Position numbers and translations under genes: made by a program. Of a stretch of DNA of 64,000 nt, positions 23,201-31,440 are shown one piece after another. The stretch covers positions 62,001 through 126,000 of the forward strand of contig JAPFBL010000324.1 in the NCBI GenBank assembly GCA_026182355.1, in the 5' to 3' direction. The notes below the pieces were generated by a model. It ran no database searches, was not told where the DNA came from, and saw nothing but the letters and a program-made list of their open reading frames with translations. This DNA is from Hermatobates lingyangjiaoensis (lineage: Eukaryota > Arthropoda > Insecta > Hemiptera > Hermatobatidae). How positions within the stretch are numbered: the stretch's first letter is position 1; every line of letters starts with the position of its first letter.

Positions 23201-24718
23201 TATATGAAGCTGGAGTCAAAACAGTTTGTTATCAACTTCAAAATCCTTTGAAAAATTATCTACTTCTTATCCTTCTGTTTGGGGTTATTCATTTGAGTTT
23301 AGTGTCTGGTAGAAGAACAACTGCACCCTAGCTGTGTTGATGATAGTAAGATTTATTTCATTTTTTAGGTAAACTGTGTTAATTATCATTATTCGCTACA
23401 CTCGAGAGTAATGTTATGAAAATTGACAGGAACTTATACTTGTGCTTAAAAAGTCTTATACAATATGGACTGGAATGAACCAGAAGTACTTCATTATTTA
23501 TTCCAAATATATAATTGACTTAATGACTTAATGTTTGACATATTTCAGAACGTTAGTGAGTTACAAAAAAACCCTTAGGCAGTGAAAAAAACATAATAAT
23601 GTGGATATTAATATATAGTTAGAGTTGTTTTTTTTTTCTAATTTATTCTCTAAATGAAAAGCATGTTTGACTCAATCATTTTATTCTGCAATTCGTATTC
23701 CATGAAGCGAAAATGGATTAATAACTCCGATTAGCATAAAAACATAATAGGGATCAGGAGTAAAATGGCGGTAACCAATTGACAAGGAATGAGGGAGTTT
23801 TGGAAATTGGATCCTCTAGACTAGAACATTTCCTTAGAGTACTGTTTCTGCACCTGTCAATCGGTACAGTAAGATCGCACAGGTGTGTGATAAACTACCA
23901 TTGTTTATAACAATTTAAATAAATATCCCATTCAATTGCCACGAGAAAAAATGAAACGAAAGAAAATGAAGAAGTATTGAAGGATCAAAAATGATACTTG
24001 ATATCATTTTATTATATTTGAGTATATTCTTTAAGTCAAAGAAACTATTTAAAAATTAGTCTACCAGTTCTAAAAGCAAAACCAAGCTGTATACAATTTG
24101 TTTGAAAAAATTAAGTGGGGCTCACAGAATTTTGTTTTCCTGATGTAGGACACAACTCGTAAATGGTTGAAAAACAGTGCCTAAAAGGGTATGGAAAATA
24201 ATACAATCCAATGCACCTTCTAAGTGTCTCATCATATCTGAAAAAAATTGTTTCCTTTCAGAAGTTTTTTCAGAAGGGAAGATAATTTACGTAACTATCT
24301 TCAAAACAATATTTAATGGATGATTATCCAATTAATAAATCGTATGAATGGTGTAATATATTTGTTTAACTCTCCTGATGGAAAAGTTGAAGCAGGACGT
24401 TGGACGTTGACAATGCCTGGTAATTACATTTCAGGTAATTGAAAGTAAATGATTGTGTTACCTGCAAATCCTTACCTGGAGACCAAATAATGGTGTAGTT
24501 ATGGAAATCAGCAGCCCAAGGTCTATTGGCTTTTCTCTGAACTATGCGGCCTTTAACAGATCCACCTAGGCCCACGAGAACTCCTGACTCCAGTAGATTA
24601 TTACCAATTTCATTATTATTTTGCAACAAGCTAGGATTTCCTCTAGCTGAAGCAATCATAATTCTGCCTGAAGTATACTCAGGTCCATATATGAATCTTC
24701 TCGGTTCCAGCCACAATT
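18692..24718 (-). CDS. Gene A, 3' part: C-terminal half of GNBP-like GH16 domain (4 exons)
   Basis: Four exons (24476-24718, 22907-23052, 21134-21235, 18692-18793) join in phase into 197 residues plus TAG. The peptide is the C-terminal half of a glycosyl-hydrolase-16-like domain of the insect Gram-negative-binding / beta-1,3-glucan-recognition family. Landmarks are ELWLEPRRFIYGPEY, NNLLESGVLVGLG, DFHNYTIIWSPG, PFDQE, LTVGLSVGGIRHFP and the ending LEIDSIRVVAL. The GH16 catalytic motif ExDxxE is replaced: before ARGN the residues read RIMIAS, so both catalytic glutamates and the aspartate are gone. The expected role is secreted binding of beta-1,3-glucan in immune recognition rather than hydrolysis. 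The first exon needs 1 nt carried in; the exon that should supply it is not found (see findings). Gene B at 55016-60997 has identical exon lengths. Confidence 0.85.
18958..19100. mobile_element. Possible pogo/Tigger-like terminal fragments
   Basis: Two direct copies of a 'cagtaatccccc..ataacacg' end, each followed by 'gcgatttcatg', lie about 77 bp apart. Such ends resemble those of pogo/Tigger DNA elements, but no transposase or matching inverted end is present. This is a weak call. Confidence 0.35.
19211..19590 (-). pseudogene. LINE (jockey-type) reverse-transcriptase 3' fragment
   Basis: The minus strand encodes a peptide with MTYGCSVWYNSAITNKNRLQ followed by IVQNKCARHISNVPFFARN. This matches the conserved region after the reverse transcriptase of jockey/CR1-type non-LTR elements ('YGxxVW..A..TN...LQ..QNK.LR.I.NAPW..RN'). 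Further C-terminal residues continue in the same strand towards 19211 with stops. The 5' side is cut off by a (TA)n run at about 19588. It sits in gene A's last intron and has no functional ORF. Confidence 0.65.
19588..19616. repeat. (TA)n microsatellite
   Basis: This is a run of TA dinucleotides at the broken edge of the LINE fragment. Similar runs at 19700-19725, 19857-19874, 20070-20122, 20230-20260 and 20679-20700 flank the palindromic elements that follow. Confidence 0.85.
19722..19858. repeat. Palindromic element with degenerate hammerhead-like core
   Basis: The arms (taagcagtgacac / gtgtcactgctta) are inverted around a centre holding 'ggcggtcgaaatattg' and 'gtgagtctttg', the same core as the elements at 20700 and 29873. 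A tail with 'tcctgccggaccg' leads into a (TA)n run. It is probably non-autonomous and related to Penelope-like elements. Confidence 0.6.
19874..20060. repeat. Palindromic element flanked by (TA)n
   Basis: Arms of about 75 bp, from 'acaaaacactttttc' through 'ctcggagtttggtcaggg' to 'ggaatcacctttttgcc', are inverted around a short centre and followed by a tail ('tattttgtggtcaagaa'). The same arms form the outer part of the element at 20263-20678, and the piece at 40139-40358 matches one arm. Confidence 0.8.
20115..20225. repeat. Palindromic element (short), (TA)n-flanked
   Basis: Inverted arms containing 'tcaatgatcaaacca' and 'aagaaatgggaaa' surround the centre 'gatcttagtcttg'. The right arm and its tail ('ttatttcacgtgttt') recur as single arms at 24841, 34128, 41358, 48361 and 55321. 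Confidence 0.75.
20263..20678. repeat. Palindromic element with hammerhead-like core
   Basis: The inverted arms are about 165-190 bp. Within the right arm the plus strand reads CTGAGGA (20553-20559), a hairpin GTCTT..AAGAC, then GAAAC (20577-20581) and GTTGGC. This is the core order of a hammerhead ribozyme, with one extra base before the hairpin. The left arm carries the reverse complement. (TA)n runs lie on both sides. Confidence 0.8.
20700..20990. repeat. Near-perfect palindrome with hammerhead-like core
   Basis: The arms of about 130 bp are almost perfectly inverted around 'gtactcatgagtac'. The right arm reads CTGATGA (20875-20881), a GAC..GTC hairpin, GAAA (20898-20901) and 'gtgagttatgtctgtg', then a tail 'gtccgctggaccg'. 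The same order appears at the 3' end of the Penelope-like element at 25016 (minus strand) and in the element at 29873. Confidence 0.85.
21134..21235 (-). CDS. Gene A exon, GH16 (LSVGG block)
   Basis: The acceptor 'ctgtttag' and the donor 'ACGAAG|gtatga' bound exactly 34 codons: FFLTVGLSVGGIRHFP, then DSTYSNG and KPWRNIGTK. The exon is phase 0 on both sides. Gene B's exon 56825-56926 has the same length, with 24 of 34 residues identical. Confidence 0.9.
21236..22906. other. Gene A intron, no further gene recognised
   Basis: The intron is AT-rich. The ORF pair at 22324-22665 lies on both strands and has no recognised product. Confidence 0.5.
22907..23052 (-). CDS. Gene A exon, GH16 (IDG..PFDQE block)
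   Basis: The acceptor 'ttcttttttag' and the donor 'CAAGAG|gtttgt' bound 146 nt: 2 nt completing a carried codon, then 48 codons (DIEFLIDGQ to TVPFDQE). The equivalent gene B exon (58309-58454) is also 146 nt and ends with the same PFDQE and the same donor sequence. Confidence 0.9.
24476..24718 (-). CDS. Gene A exon, GH16 core with degenerate catalytic motif
   Basis: The exon is 243 nt, entering with 2 nt that complete a codon (E) and leaving with 1. It encodes ELWLEPRRFIYGPEY to FHNYTIIWSP. The GH16 active-site stretch reads RIMIAS-ARGN instead of E-I-D-x-x-E, so hydrolysis is unlikely. The acceptor context 'tttttatgag' is weaker than in the other exons. The gene B exon 58981-59223 is also 243 nt. 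Confidence 0.88.
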
Positions 24719-24840
24719 CTCATAAAAAAAAAATGCAAACTAAAATTAATGAAATTTTATTTAAACACAAAATACGAAGTAGTCTTAATTAACTTTACAT
24801 GAGTATACACAATAGCCTATGGTGTAGGCTATTACCCAGA

Positions 24841-24967
24841 GTTGGGTTTTTAACTCTGACGAAGACCGCTTGTTACAGTTAAAAGATCTTAGTATTGTTT
24901 TCCCATTTCATATTGTGGTTTGATCATTAATAGTTATTTCACGTGTTTATGTGAAATCTTTTTATCG

Positions 24968-24970
<3 letters not shown>
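24841..24970 (+). repeat. Single-arm element with hammerhead-like core
   Basis: 'gttgggttttta' then CTGACGA-AG, hairpin ACCG..CTGT/CGGT type, 'gaaag/aaaag' and 'atcttagt', then the tail shared with 20115-20225, ending in (TA)n. Further copies are at 34128, 41358, 48361 and 55321. Confidence 0.65.
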
Positions 24971-25016
<46 letters not shown>

Positions 25017-25261
25017 CACACAGGAAAGAGAAAACACAAATAAAAGACACACACAAAAGACTCACAACGATATTTCGACAGTCGTCGTCATCGGGTAGAA
25101 GTAGTCCCTTTGAGTAGCTGAAGCTAACTGAGTGGTAGGCCAAATGCAACGAACACGCGCGCACTCTGCCTGCCGCCCTAGGTAAGCTACTAACTACAGA
25201 GAGAATAATAACTAAAAAGAACAAATAAAAGCAAATAAAAATAACAGAAGGAGAAGACTAG

Positions 25262-25408
25262 TAAATGAAGCAATAAACAATTAAAAAATTAAAAAATAAA
25301 AATAAATAAAAAAAATAAAAATTAAAATTAAAAAATAATAAATAAATAAATTCTTAAAAAAAAAAAATAAAATAAATAAATAAAAAAAAAAAATAAATAA
25401 ATAAATAC
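25262..25408. repeat. A-rich (AAAT)n low-complexity tract
   Basis: The plus strand is nearly pure A with regular T, within the 3' region of the Penelope-like element. It has no coding content. Confidence 0.85.
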
Positions 25409-25413
25409 TTAAA

Positions 25414-26990
25414 TTAACGGTACAAGTTAAGGCCAGGAGGAGAGCGAGCTTTGAGAAGACAGATAATTGCCTCCTCTGAAGCTCTTAAAGTAACCCGAGA
25501 AGACTGAACAGGGATATGATTAAGGACTTGGACCCGGAAGCAGTGATTAAAATCCAGTCCATGGGAATTAGAGTGGATAGCAATAGGAAGGTTTTTGCGT
25601 TGACCAACGGAAGCCCTGTGACCATTCATACGTAAGTTGAGCTGCGTAGAGGCCATACCAACGTAGAATGCATCACACTGGGTGCAGTCCAAACGGTAAA
25701 CGCAATTAACCGAGGTGCATGAGGTGTGGGGAGGACAAGGGTAGTTAATATTGCTATGGGGGGAAGTAAAAAAGGGATTAGGGTTTATGATAAGACAGGT
25801 TTGGCATCTGCTCCGTCCGCACTCCAACATTCCCCTCCCAAGTGTAGGGTTCAAGGGAGAGTGATGGGAGAAAATGCCTCTGAGGTTCGGTGGTTTGCGA
25901 TATGATAAGGAGGGGGCTTCAGGAAAAATAGATGAGGTAGAAGGAGAAGAGGAGAGCAATGGGAAAAACTCCTTAATAACCGAGCCAATCCTATGAGCGC
26001 CAGGGAAAAAAGTGGATATCAGGAAAACACTATCAGTGTGGTCTTTTCTGGGTACGTGCCGGTGAACTATTTCAGCCGGCACGACACGACTATAAATGAC
26101 ATTGGAAGGGTAGCCACGATCAATTAATTTTTCTTTCAAACAGTTAATGTGGGAACTACGGTTTTTCAAATTATTACAAATCCTGTAGATGCGGATGGAA
26201 AGGGATCTGGGGATTGCTTTTTTGATGTGGGTGGGATGGCAACTACTGTAGTGGAGGTACTGCTGTGCATTAGTAGGTTTTATATGTACAGAGGTGGAGA
26301 AACTGCTATTGTTGAGGGTGACATCAACATCAAGGAAAGTAATTTTATTGCTGGACACTTGGTGGGTGAAGGAGATGGAGGACGAAAAGTTTTGGAAGGA
26401 AAGTAGGAAGAGGTTTAACTCATGGGTACCATGTGGCCAAATGAAGAAGATATCGTCAATGTAGCGAGTATAAAGAAGGGGAAGGAATTGACGATCAGAC
26501 AGAAAAGATTGCTCTAATTTGGCCAAGAACAAATTAGCAAAAGAAGGAGCCATAATAGTGCCCATCGCAGTACCCTTGGTTTGAAGGTAAAAGGCACCAT
26601 CAAACTGGAAGGCATTATGCTTCAGGACAAATTCGGCTAAGGAAACTAGAAAATTGGTAGAAGGAGTGAGGGGGGGAGTTCTGAGTTCAAGAAAGTAACG
26701 AAGGGAATTCAGTCCCTCACTGTGTTCAATATTAGTATACAGAGAGGTGACGTCCATAGTAACCATGAGGAGGGGATGGGTGAGGTGGGGTGGGATCGAG
26801 AAGTTATTGAGGAGATTGAGGAAGTGGAAACTGTCTTTACAGTAGGAAGGCTGACTGCGGACTAGGGGTTGGAGGAAGTAATCAACAAAAGCAGACAGTC
26901 GCTCTGTGAGGGAACCATAACTGGAGACTATGGGTCTTCCAGGAGGAGGTGAATCAGGCATTGAGAAAGGCAAAATTCCTTATGAATTTT
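25414..26990 (-). pseudogene. Penelope-like reverse transcriptase / GIY-YIG endonuclease
   Basis: The long ORF (about 519 residues from the internal Met at 26973) reads as a Penelope-type reverse transcriptase. It has PPGRPIVSSYGSLTERLS near its start, motif A DVTSLYTNI (about residues 74-82), GTAMGTIMAPSFANLFL (about 134-150) and the catalytic YIDDIFF (about 171-177). Next comes the family-typical KPTNAQQYLHYSSCHP. The C-terminal GIY-YIG-like nuclease has NCVYRLDCTQCDAFYVGMAS with the arginine of LNLRMNGHR. An ending near NLYR at 25414 is usual. The N-terminal part is in another frame (27170-26985: SDSTFYLSLP, YLLPKIHKEF), so a single-base indel near 26985 breaks the ORF. It is inactive as it stands, though the rest is remarkably intact, which implies a young insertion. 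Confidence 0.9.
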
Positions 26991-27190
26991 GGGAAGGAGG
27001 TAGAAGACAGGACATCGGGGATTGGAAGGTATTAAGGTATTAATGTCGTCGGGTGACAGACCCTCAAGGTGGGCCCGGTCATTAAGCAGCGATTTAAGTT
27101 TAGAGAGGAAATCGGAATATGGATTATTAGGGAGGGATAGATAAAAGGTGGAGTCAGACAACTGCCTCATGGCTTCACGGTGGTAAACCG
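26985..27190 (-). pseudogene. Penelope-like ORF, N-terminal part in shifted frame
   Basis: The peptide TVYHREAMRQLSDSTFYLS to RCPVFYLLPKIHKEF is the region immediately upstream of the GRPIVS motif in Penelope elements. It continues in a different frame from the main ORF, with the break near 26985. It ends abruptly at the (TA)n run, so the true start codon is lost. Confidence 0.8.
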
Positions 27191-27214
27191 TAAATATATA
27201 TATATATATATATA

Positions 27215-28007
27215 GACAGACAGATCAACTGGTGAAAGCTTTTCATTAGACTCTGAAGACCTCGAATTGGTTTTTTTTCTTATTTTCGTAGGCAACTCTG
27301 TTTAAACATGTTGACCCTTGTTTTTTTCTTTAAAATCAATATTCTGGTAATTGTTTTATATATTTTTAAAAAAAATATTTAATAATATTTAAGGTTTTTA
27401 AATTCAAAATTTAAACAACACTCATAAATTTGAAAAAGCAGAATGAATCTAATCTCTATAACAAAAAATACTTTAAAATCTTTTCTGATTAATCTCTTGT
27501 CCATTTGACAGGTTTTGGCATTAATTCCATCTTCAGAGAAGTTTTTTAATTAACAGTTTTTTATTTTGTAGGGTTATAATCCGATAGCCTATTCGCCAAC
27601 ATATTTGACCAACTATTGCACAATTATAATTCTATTTCATTACTTTTGCAGATGTATTTAATATGTTTTAATTTGCTATTGTCTGTCATCGCTGTTTCTG
27701 TCTTGACTGTCTCTCTGTATTTTTCCTAACCTAATATGTTGGTTAGTAGTTTAAATAAGTCATCTGCCGGGTGATTAGTTTGTTCGTTTATAATGCTATT
27801 ATTTTATGTTTAAATATTTCTAACTTTCTCTTATTTTCAGTCTTAGTAATTTATGTAATAAGCCATCGATTTCTGTATACATACGCTGTTGAATGATATA
27901 CAAAATTGAAATTAGTATGTTGTTTACAAACATGAAAGTGTTCATGATGAACTTACACTATATAAATGTTTGTACATTTTGGTAGCAGTCCTTCCTTTAC
28001 ATGCATT
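27215..28007. other. AT-rich interval, no gene A exon found
   Basis: I searched the minus strand for the GH16 landmarks expected here (CTGD.., PPV.SAR, FRYGRV, GDWVYP) and saw none. The minus strand at about 27495-27535 reads ctgaagatggaattaatgcc and then 'aaaacctgtc', a decayed hammerhead-like core, so even this part is partly repeat-derived. Confidence 0.5.
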
Positions 28008-28176
28008 ATTGAAAATTACAGCAAACTTAGCTGATACCTGTTTCCTAATAAGCTTCTCAATTTTTCGAAATAATACTCTCGTTACTGGGTAGACAACATA
28101 ACAAGAGTTTTATTTAGAAAAATTGAGACGCTTTTTAGAAAATAGGTATCAGCCAAGTTCGGTGTCATTTTCAATT
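28008..28176. repeat. Palindromic element
   Basis: Arms of about 70 bp (attgaaaattaca, cttagctgatacctg, cttctcaattttt) are inverted around 'cgttactgggtagacaac'. There is no ORF, and a TA-rich run follows. Confidence 0.75.
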
Positions 28177-28594
28177 ATATATAATATATATTTTTCAAAT
28201 TGGAAACGTGATCTAAACTGGACATACATAACGTCAAAATCGAAGAAGAGTAACAGAAAAAGTACATAAACACTCTTGCTAACTCAAATCTTTGGACAAT
28301 TCGTCTTTGGGAGAAACGAGAGAAGGAAACCTAGCACTCTAGAGATTGTATTTTGTTTTTCTCCAATTTCCTTTTGATTCAATTACATTTAAATCACCTT
28401 TTATTGCTTATCTTTATTTCATTGTTACATCTTCTCTGTTACATTCTTCAAAATAGGCGTTAATTTCTGTTTAACTGACATTTTTTCATGATACCAGTTC
28501 CTCTCTTGAAGATTAACAGAGTCGAAATATATTGAAAGTGTGGTGCCATGGTGTATTGTTTAAATTCGTATTTCTTTCCGCTTTTAATGCATAT

Positions 28595-28832
28595 ATATAG
28601 TTCAATGTAGAAAAAGAAAGAGAATTAAAAACAGACACTTACAGTCTCTATCTAATCTTCGGTTTGAACCGTCTTTAGGAGAGATAAGAGAGGGAAACCA
28701 AGCGCACTGGTTCAGGTTGTCTAAACTAGTTTCCCTCTCTTATCTCTTCTGAAGACGGTTCAAACCGAAAATTAGAGACTGTAAGTGTGTGCTTTTAATT
28801 TCTCTATATTTCTTTTTCTACATTTAACTATA
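28595..28832. repeat. Palindromic element
   Basis: Arms of about 100 bp, running from 'aatgtagaaaaagaaa' through 'cttacagtctct' and 'cggtttgaaccgtctt' to 'agagagggaaacc', are inverted around 'gcgcactggttcagg'. A tail 'tttgtccgtttcggatcg' leads to (TA)n. It resembles the termini of the element at 29159-29802, and a half copy seems to lie at 28200-28340. Confidence 0.75.
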
Positions 28833-28882
28833 TTTGTCCGTTTCGGATCGTATTTCCGACGAAAAATTATATATATATATAT

Positions 28883-29091
28883 AACACTATTTTTCTTTTC
28901 TATCGAGGTTTGGTCTAGCTTCAATAATTCAACACCTTTAAGCCGACGTTTCGTCTATATTTGTAGACATCTTCAATTTCAGGGCTACATCAATACAGAA
29001 TTTAATTGCAATAACATGAAACATAATTTCAAACATTACATGAAAGTTATTGAAGCTAGACCAAACCTCAATAAAAAAGAAAAATAGTGTT
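28883..29091. repeat. Palindromic element with hammerhead-like core
   Basis: Inverted ends of about 45 bp ('aacactatttttctttt', 'gaggtttggtctagc', 'ttcaataa') surround a centre. There the minus strand reads TTGAAGA, a GTCTA..TAGAC hairpin and GAAACGTCGGC, closely matching the core of the element at 20263. (TA)n runs lie on both sides. Confidence 0.75.
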
Positions 29092-29158
29092 AAATATATG
29101 TGGTCGAGATAAGGAAAACATTCCTATATATATATAAATATATATATAATATATATAT

Positions 29159-29802
29159 GAGTTCGAGATTAACAAAGAACAACATACAAAGTAGGGAAAC
29201 ACACTTACAGACTCAAATTTTCGGGTAATCCGTCTTCAGGAGAAAAGAGAATGGGAGACCAAGCACGTTGTAGGCGCAACGGCAAGTAACCAACCCGGCA
29301 ACCGCCAGTGCTGTCAACCGTACCCGGTCTTAAAGTATAAAATTAGGAGAAGATATAAACAGAAGCTCAGATAAGCAGTACTGGTTGGGTAAAACTATAA
29401 GTAGGTGAAAAATTATAAACAATATAAGATAAAAACAAACTATAAGAAACAAAAATAATGATAGAGAAAAGAAGAAAAAATAATAAATAAAAATAAATAC
29501 AATACAAAAAACTTGCATTGGTTGTTTTAGTAAATAAAAGATAGAGACTGAATAAAAGGGTAAGTATGGGAAACTAGTTAAGAATAAGAATTTAGAAAAA
29601 TAAAATAGGATAAAACAAACTAGTAGTAAGTGAAGAAGACAAAATAGATATACACAAAATATACGAAAGAGGAAAAAAGAAATAAGTACTAGAGAATAAA
29701 GAATACTGGAAAAAAAGTACAAAAAAAACGGATTACCCGAAAATTTGAGTCTGTAAGTGTGTTTCCCTACTTTGTGTGTTGTTCTTTGTTAATCTCGAAC
29801 TC
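29159..29802. repeat. Element with about 80-bp inverted ends and A/T-rich interior
   Basis: The ends ('gagttcgagattaacaaag', 'gtagggaaacacacttacag', 'caaattttcgggtaatccg') are inverted at 29159-29243 and 29728-29802. About 480 bp of A-rich sequence between them gives a spurious hydrophobic minus-strand ORF. The tail 'tttggatcgtatttcg' after the right end is shared with the element at 28595. Confidence 0.75.
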
Positions 29803-29840
29803 GTATTGTGTCCAGTTTGGATCGTATTTCGTTTTATCAG

Positions 29841-29872
<32 letters not shown>

Positions 29873-30130
29873 CTTTAACACATAGAAAAGAACACAGAAA
29901 GACACTACAGAACTCACTTCGATATTTCGACATCCGTCGTCATCGGGAAGAAGTGCGAAGTACTCGCGTTGAGAAGCAAGCTGCTACTCAACGCGAGTAC
30001 TTCGCACTTCTTCCCGATGACGACGGATGTCGAAATATCGAAGTGAGTTCTGTAGTGTCTTTCTGTGTTCTTTTCTATGTGTTAAAGTGTTTATTGTCCA
30101 CACGGACCTTTCATTTTATTCGAAGTATAT
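29873..30130. repeat. Near-perfect palindrome with hammerhead-like core
   Basis: The arms of about 105 bp are nearly identical when inverted around 'gagaagcaagctgc'. The right arm reads CCGATGA (30014-30020), GAC-GGAT-GTC, GAAA (30032-30035), 'tatcgaagtgagt', then 'tgtctttctgtgttc' and a tail 'gtccacacggacc' before (TA)n. It is the closest relative of the 3' end of the Penelope-like element. Confidence 0.85.
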
Positions 30131-30149
30131 ATATATATATATATATTAT

Positions 30150-30339
30150 TGGAGGGATTTCTATTTTTCCTCTCCTCCGCTGGGGGGCCGCATTGCGGTG
30201 GTTTCACGAGTTACTCTGGAGGCCAGTAGCAGTTTGCTTCTCAACGCGAGTACTTCGCACTTCTTCCCGATGACGACGGATGTCGAAATATCGAAGTGAG
30301 TTCTGTAGTGTCTTTCTGTGTTCTTTTCTATGTGTTAAA

Positions 30340-30342
<3 letters not shown>
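30150..30342 (+). repeat. Single-arm copy of the 29873 element plus GC-rich 5' piece
   Basis: From about 30234 to 30342 the sequence repeats the right arm of 29873-30087 almost exactly. The 80 bp before it is GC-rich (ctccgctggggggccgca) and not palindromic; it may be internal sequence of a longer parent element. (TA)n follows. Confidence 0.7.
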
Positions 30343-30371
<29 letters not shown>

Positions 30372-30373
<2 letters not shown>

Positions 30374-30988
30374 ATTAATTTACCACAATGAAAACAATTT
30401 TTAAAACAATGCTCTAAGGCCTTTCGTTAACACATCTTCGGAGAGCAAGTGAACTAAAAAAAACAAAAATACTTGTTAACTTGGCTGATTGAAATTTCCA
30501 GAATTGATGGCAACCCTGAATGTGTTTAATAATGAAGTCTTCAATCTGTTTAATTATCCCGTTAATCAAAACTTCATCTAATTTGTAGAGTCCTAGGCTA
30601 TTGTTCATCAACCTCTCATAAAAGTTCTTTATGAGCGCACTTTCTACGATATTTCTTCTTCTTTCTGAAAGAAGATTCTGAAATCTTTCTGAAAGAAAGA
30701 AGAAGAAATATCGTAGAAAGTGCGCTCATAAAGAACTTTTATGAGAGGTTGATGAACAATAGCCTAGGACTCTACAAATTAGATGAAGTTTTGATTAACG
30801 GATAATTAAACAGATGAAGACTTCATTATTAAACACATTCAGGGTTGCCATCAATTCTGGAAATTTCAATCAGCCAAGTTAACAAGTATTTATTGTTTTT
30901 TTAGTTCACTTGCTCTCCGAAGATGTGTTAACGAAAGGCCTTAGAGCATTGTTTTAAAAAATTGTTTTCATTGTGGTAAATTAATCCA
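30372..30988. repeat. Very long palindrome, about 300-bp arms
   Basis: The arms 30372-30671 and 30689-30988 are inverted copies with few differences around a short purine/pyrimidine-mirrored centre ('ttctgaaagaagattctg'). An intact transcript would fold into a hairpin of about 300 bp. Near each outer end is 'cgaagatgtgttaacgaaag', a possible decayed core. (TA)n lies on both sides. No ORF is convincing; the minus ORF 30414-30611 and its mirror are part of the arms. Confidence 0.85.
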
Positions 30989-31039
30989 TCTATTATATCA
31001 AGTGTTATTTTGATTATTATTCATATATATATATATATA

Positions 31040-31047
<8 letters not shown>

Positions 31048-31071
<24 letters not shown>
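31048..31071. repeat. (GA)n microsatellite
   Basis: A GA run of about 24 bp follows a TA run, at the edge of another short fragment with 'cctgaggacgacc' and 'gtttctgtctatgtgtcac'. Confidence 0.8.
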
Positions 31072-31440
31072 TTGACCCTCCGTCAATTCACTTCTTCTCC
31101 TGAGGACGACCACCAATTGCAAATTGAGTCTTTGTTATGTTTCTGTCTATGTGTCACAGTTTATTTTAAGCATATGTATATGTATATACATAAGATTATT
31201 ATTCACAGTGGGTATTAAACCTTCTTACCTACTTATGTAGTGCTATTAGATCTCCAATCTTGGATCTAATATCTAAGATAGCGGTTGTCCAGAACAATAT
31301 TGTAAAAAAAAAATAAAACTGAACTAATAATAGCATAAAGAACATGAGTCGTTATCATGGAATACACTAAGAAGGAATATTCTGAAGAATAATATCTTTC
31401 TAATACGTGGATTAAATAAAAATAAGTGGTTCTCGAGTAC

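Larger units (their letters stand above)
25016..27196 (-). mobile_element. Penelope-like retroelement, 5'-truncated
   Basis: The minus strand holds a Penelope-like element. Its coding region (25414-27190) is followed by an A-rich 3' region and a terminal segment whose minus strand reads 'ccgatgacgacg', 'gtcgaaatatcg' and 'gtgagtcttttg', the hammerhead-like core shared with the neighbouring palindromes. (TA)n runs lie at both ends (about 24966-25012 and 27194-27214). The 5' end stops inside the N-terminal part of the reverse-transcriptase ORF (TVYHREAMRQLSD), so the copy is 5'-truncated. It lies where gene A's central GH16 exons are expected. Confidence 0.9.

Noticed and set aside
24544..24792. 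Plus-strand ORFs here and at 59064-59282 and 60773-61012
   Set aside because: They are antisense shadows of gene A and gene B GH16 exons. Their mutual resemblance only reflects the paralogy.
26149..26406. A Gly-rich plus-strand ORF
   Set aside because: It is the antisense shadow of the Penelope-like reverse-transcriptase ORF.
29330..29722. A 130-residue hydrophobic minus-strand ORF resembling a membrane protein
   Set aside because: It lies wholly in the A-rich interior of an inverted-repeat element, is made of Phe/Leu/Ser from biased sequence, and has no landmarks.
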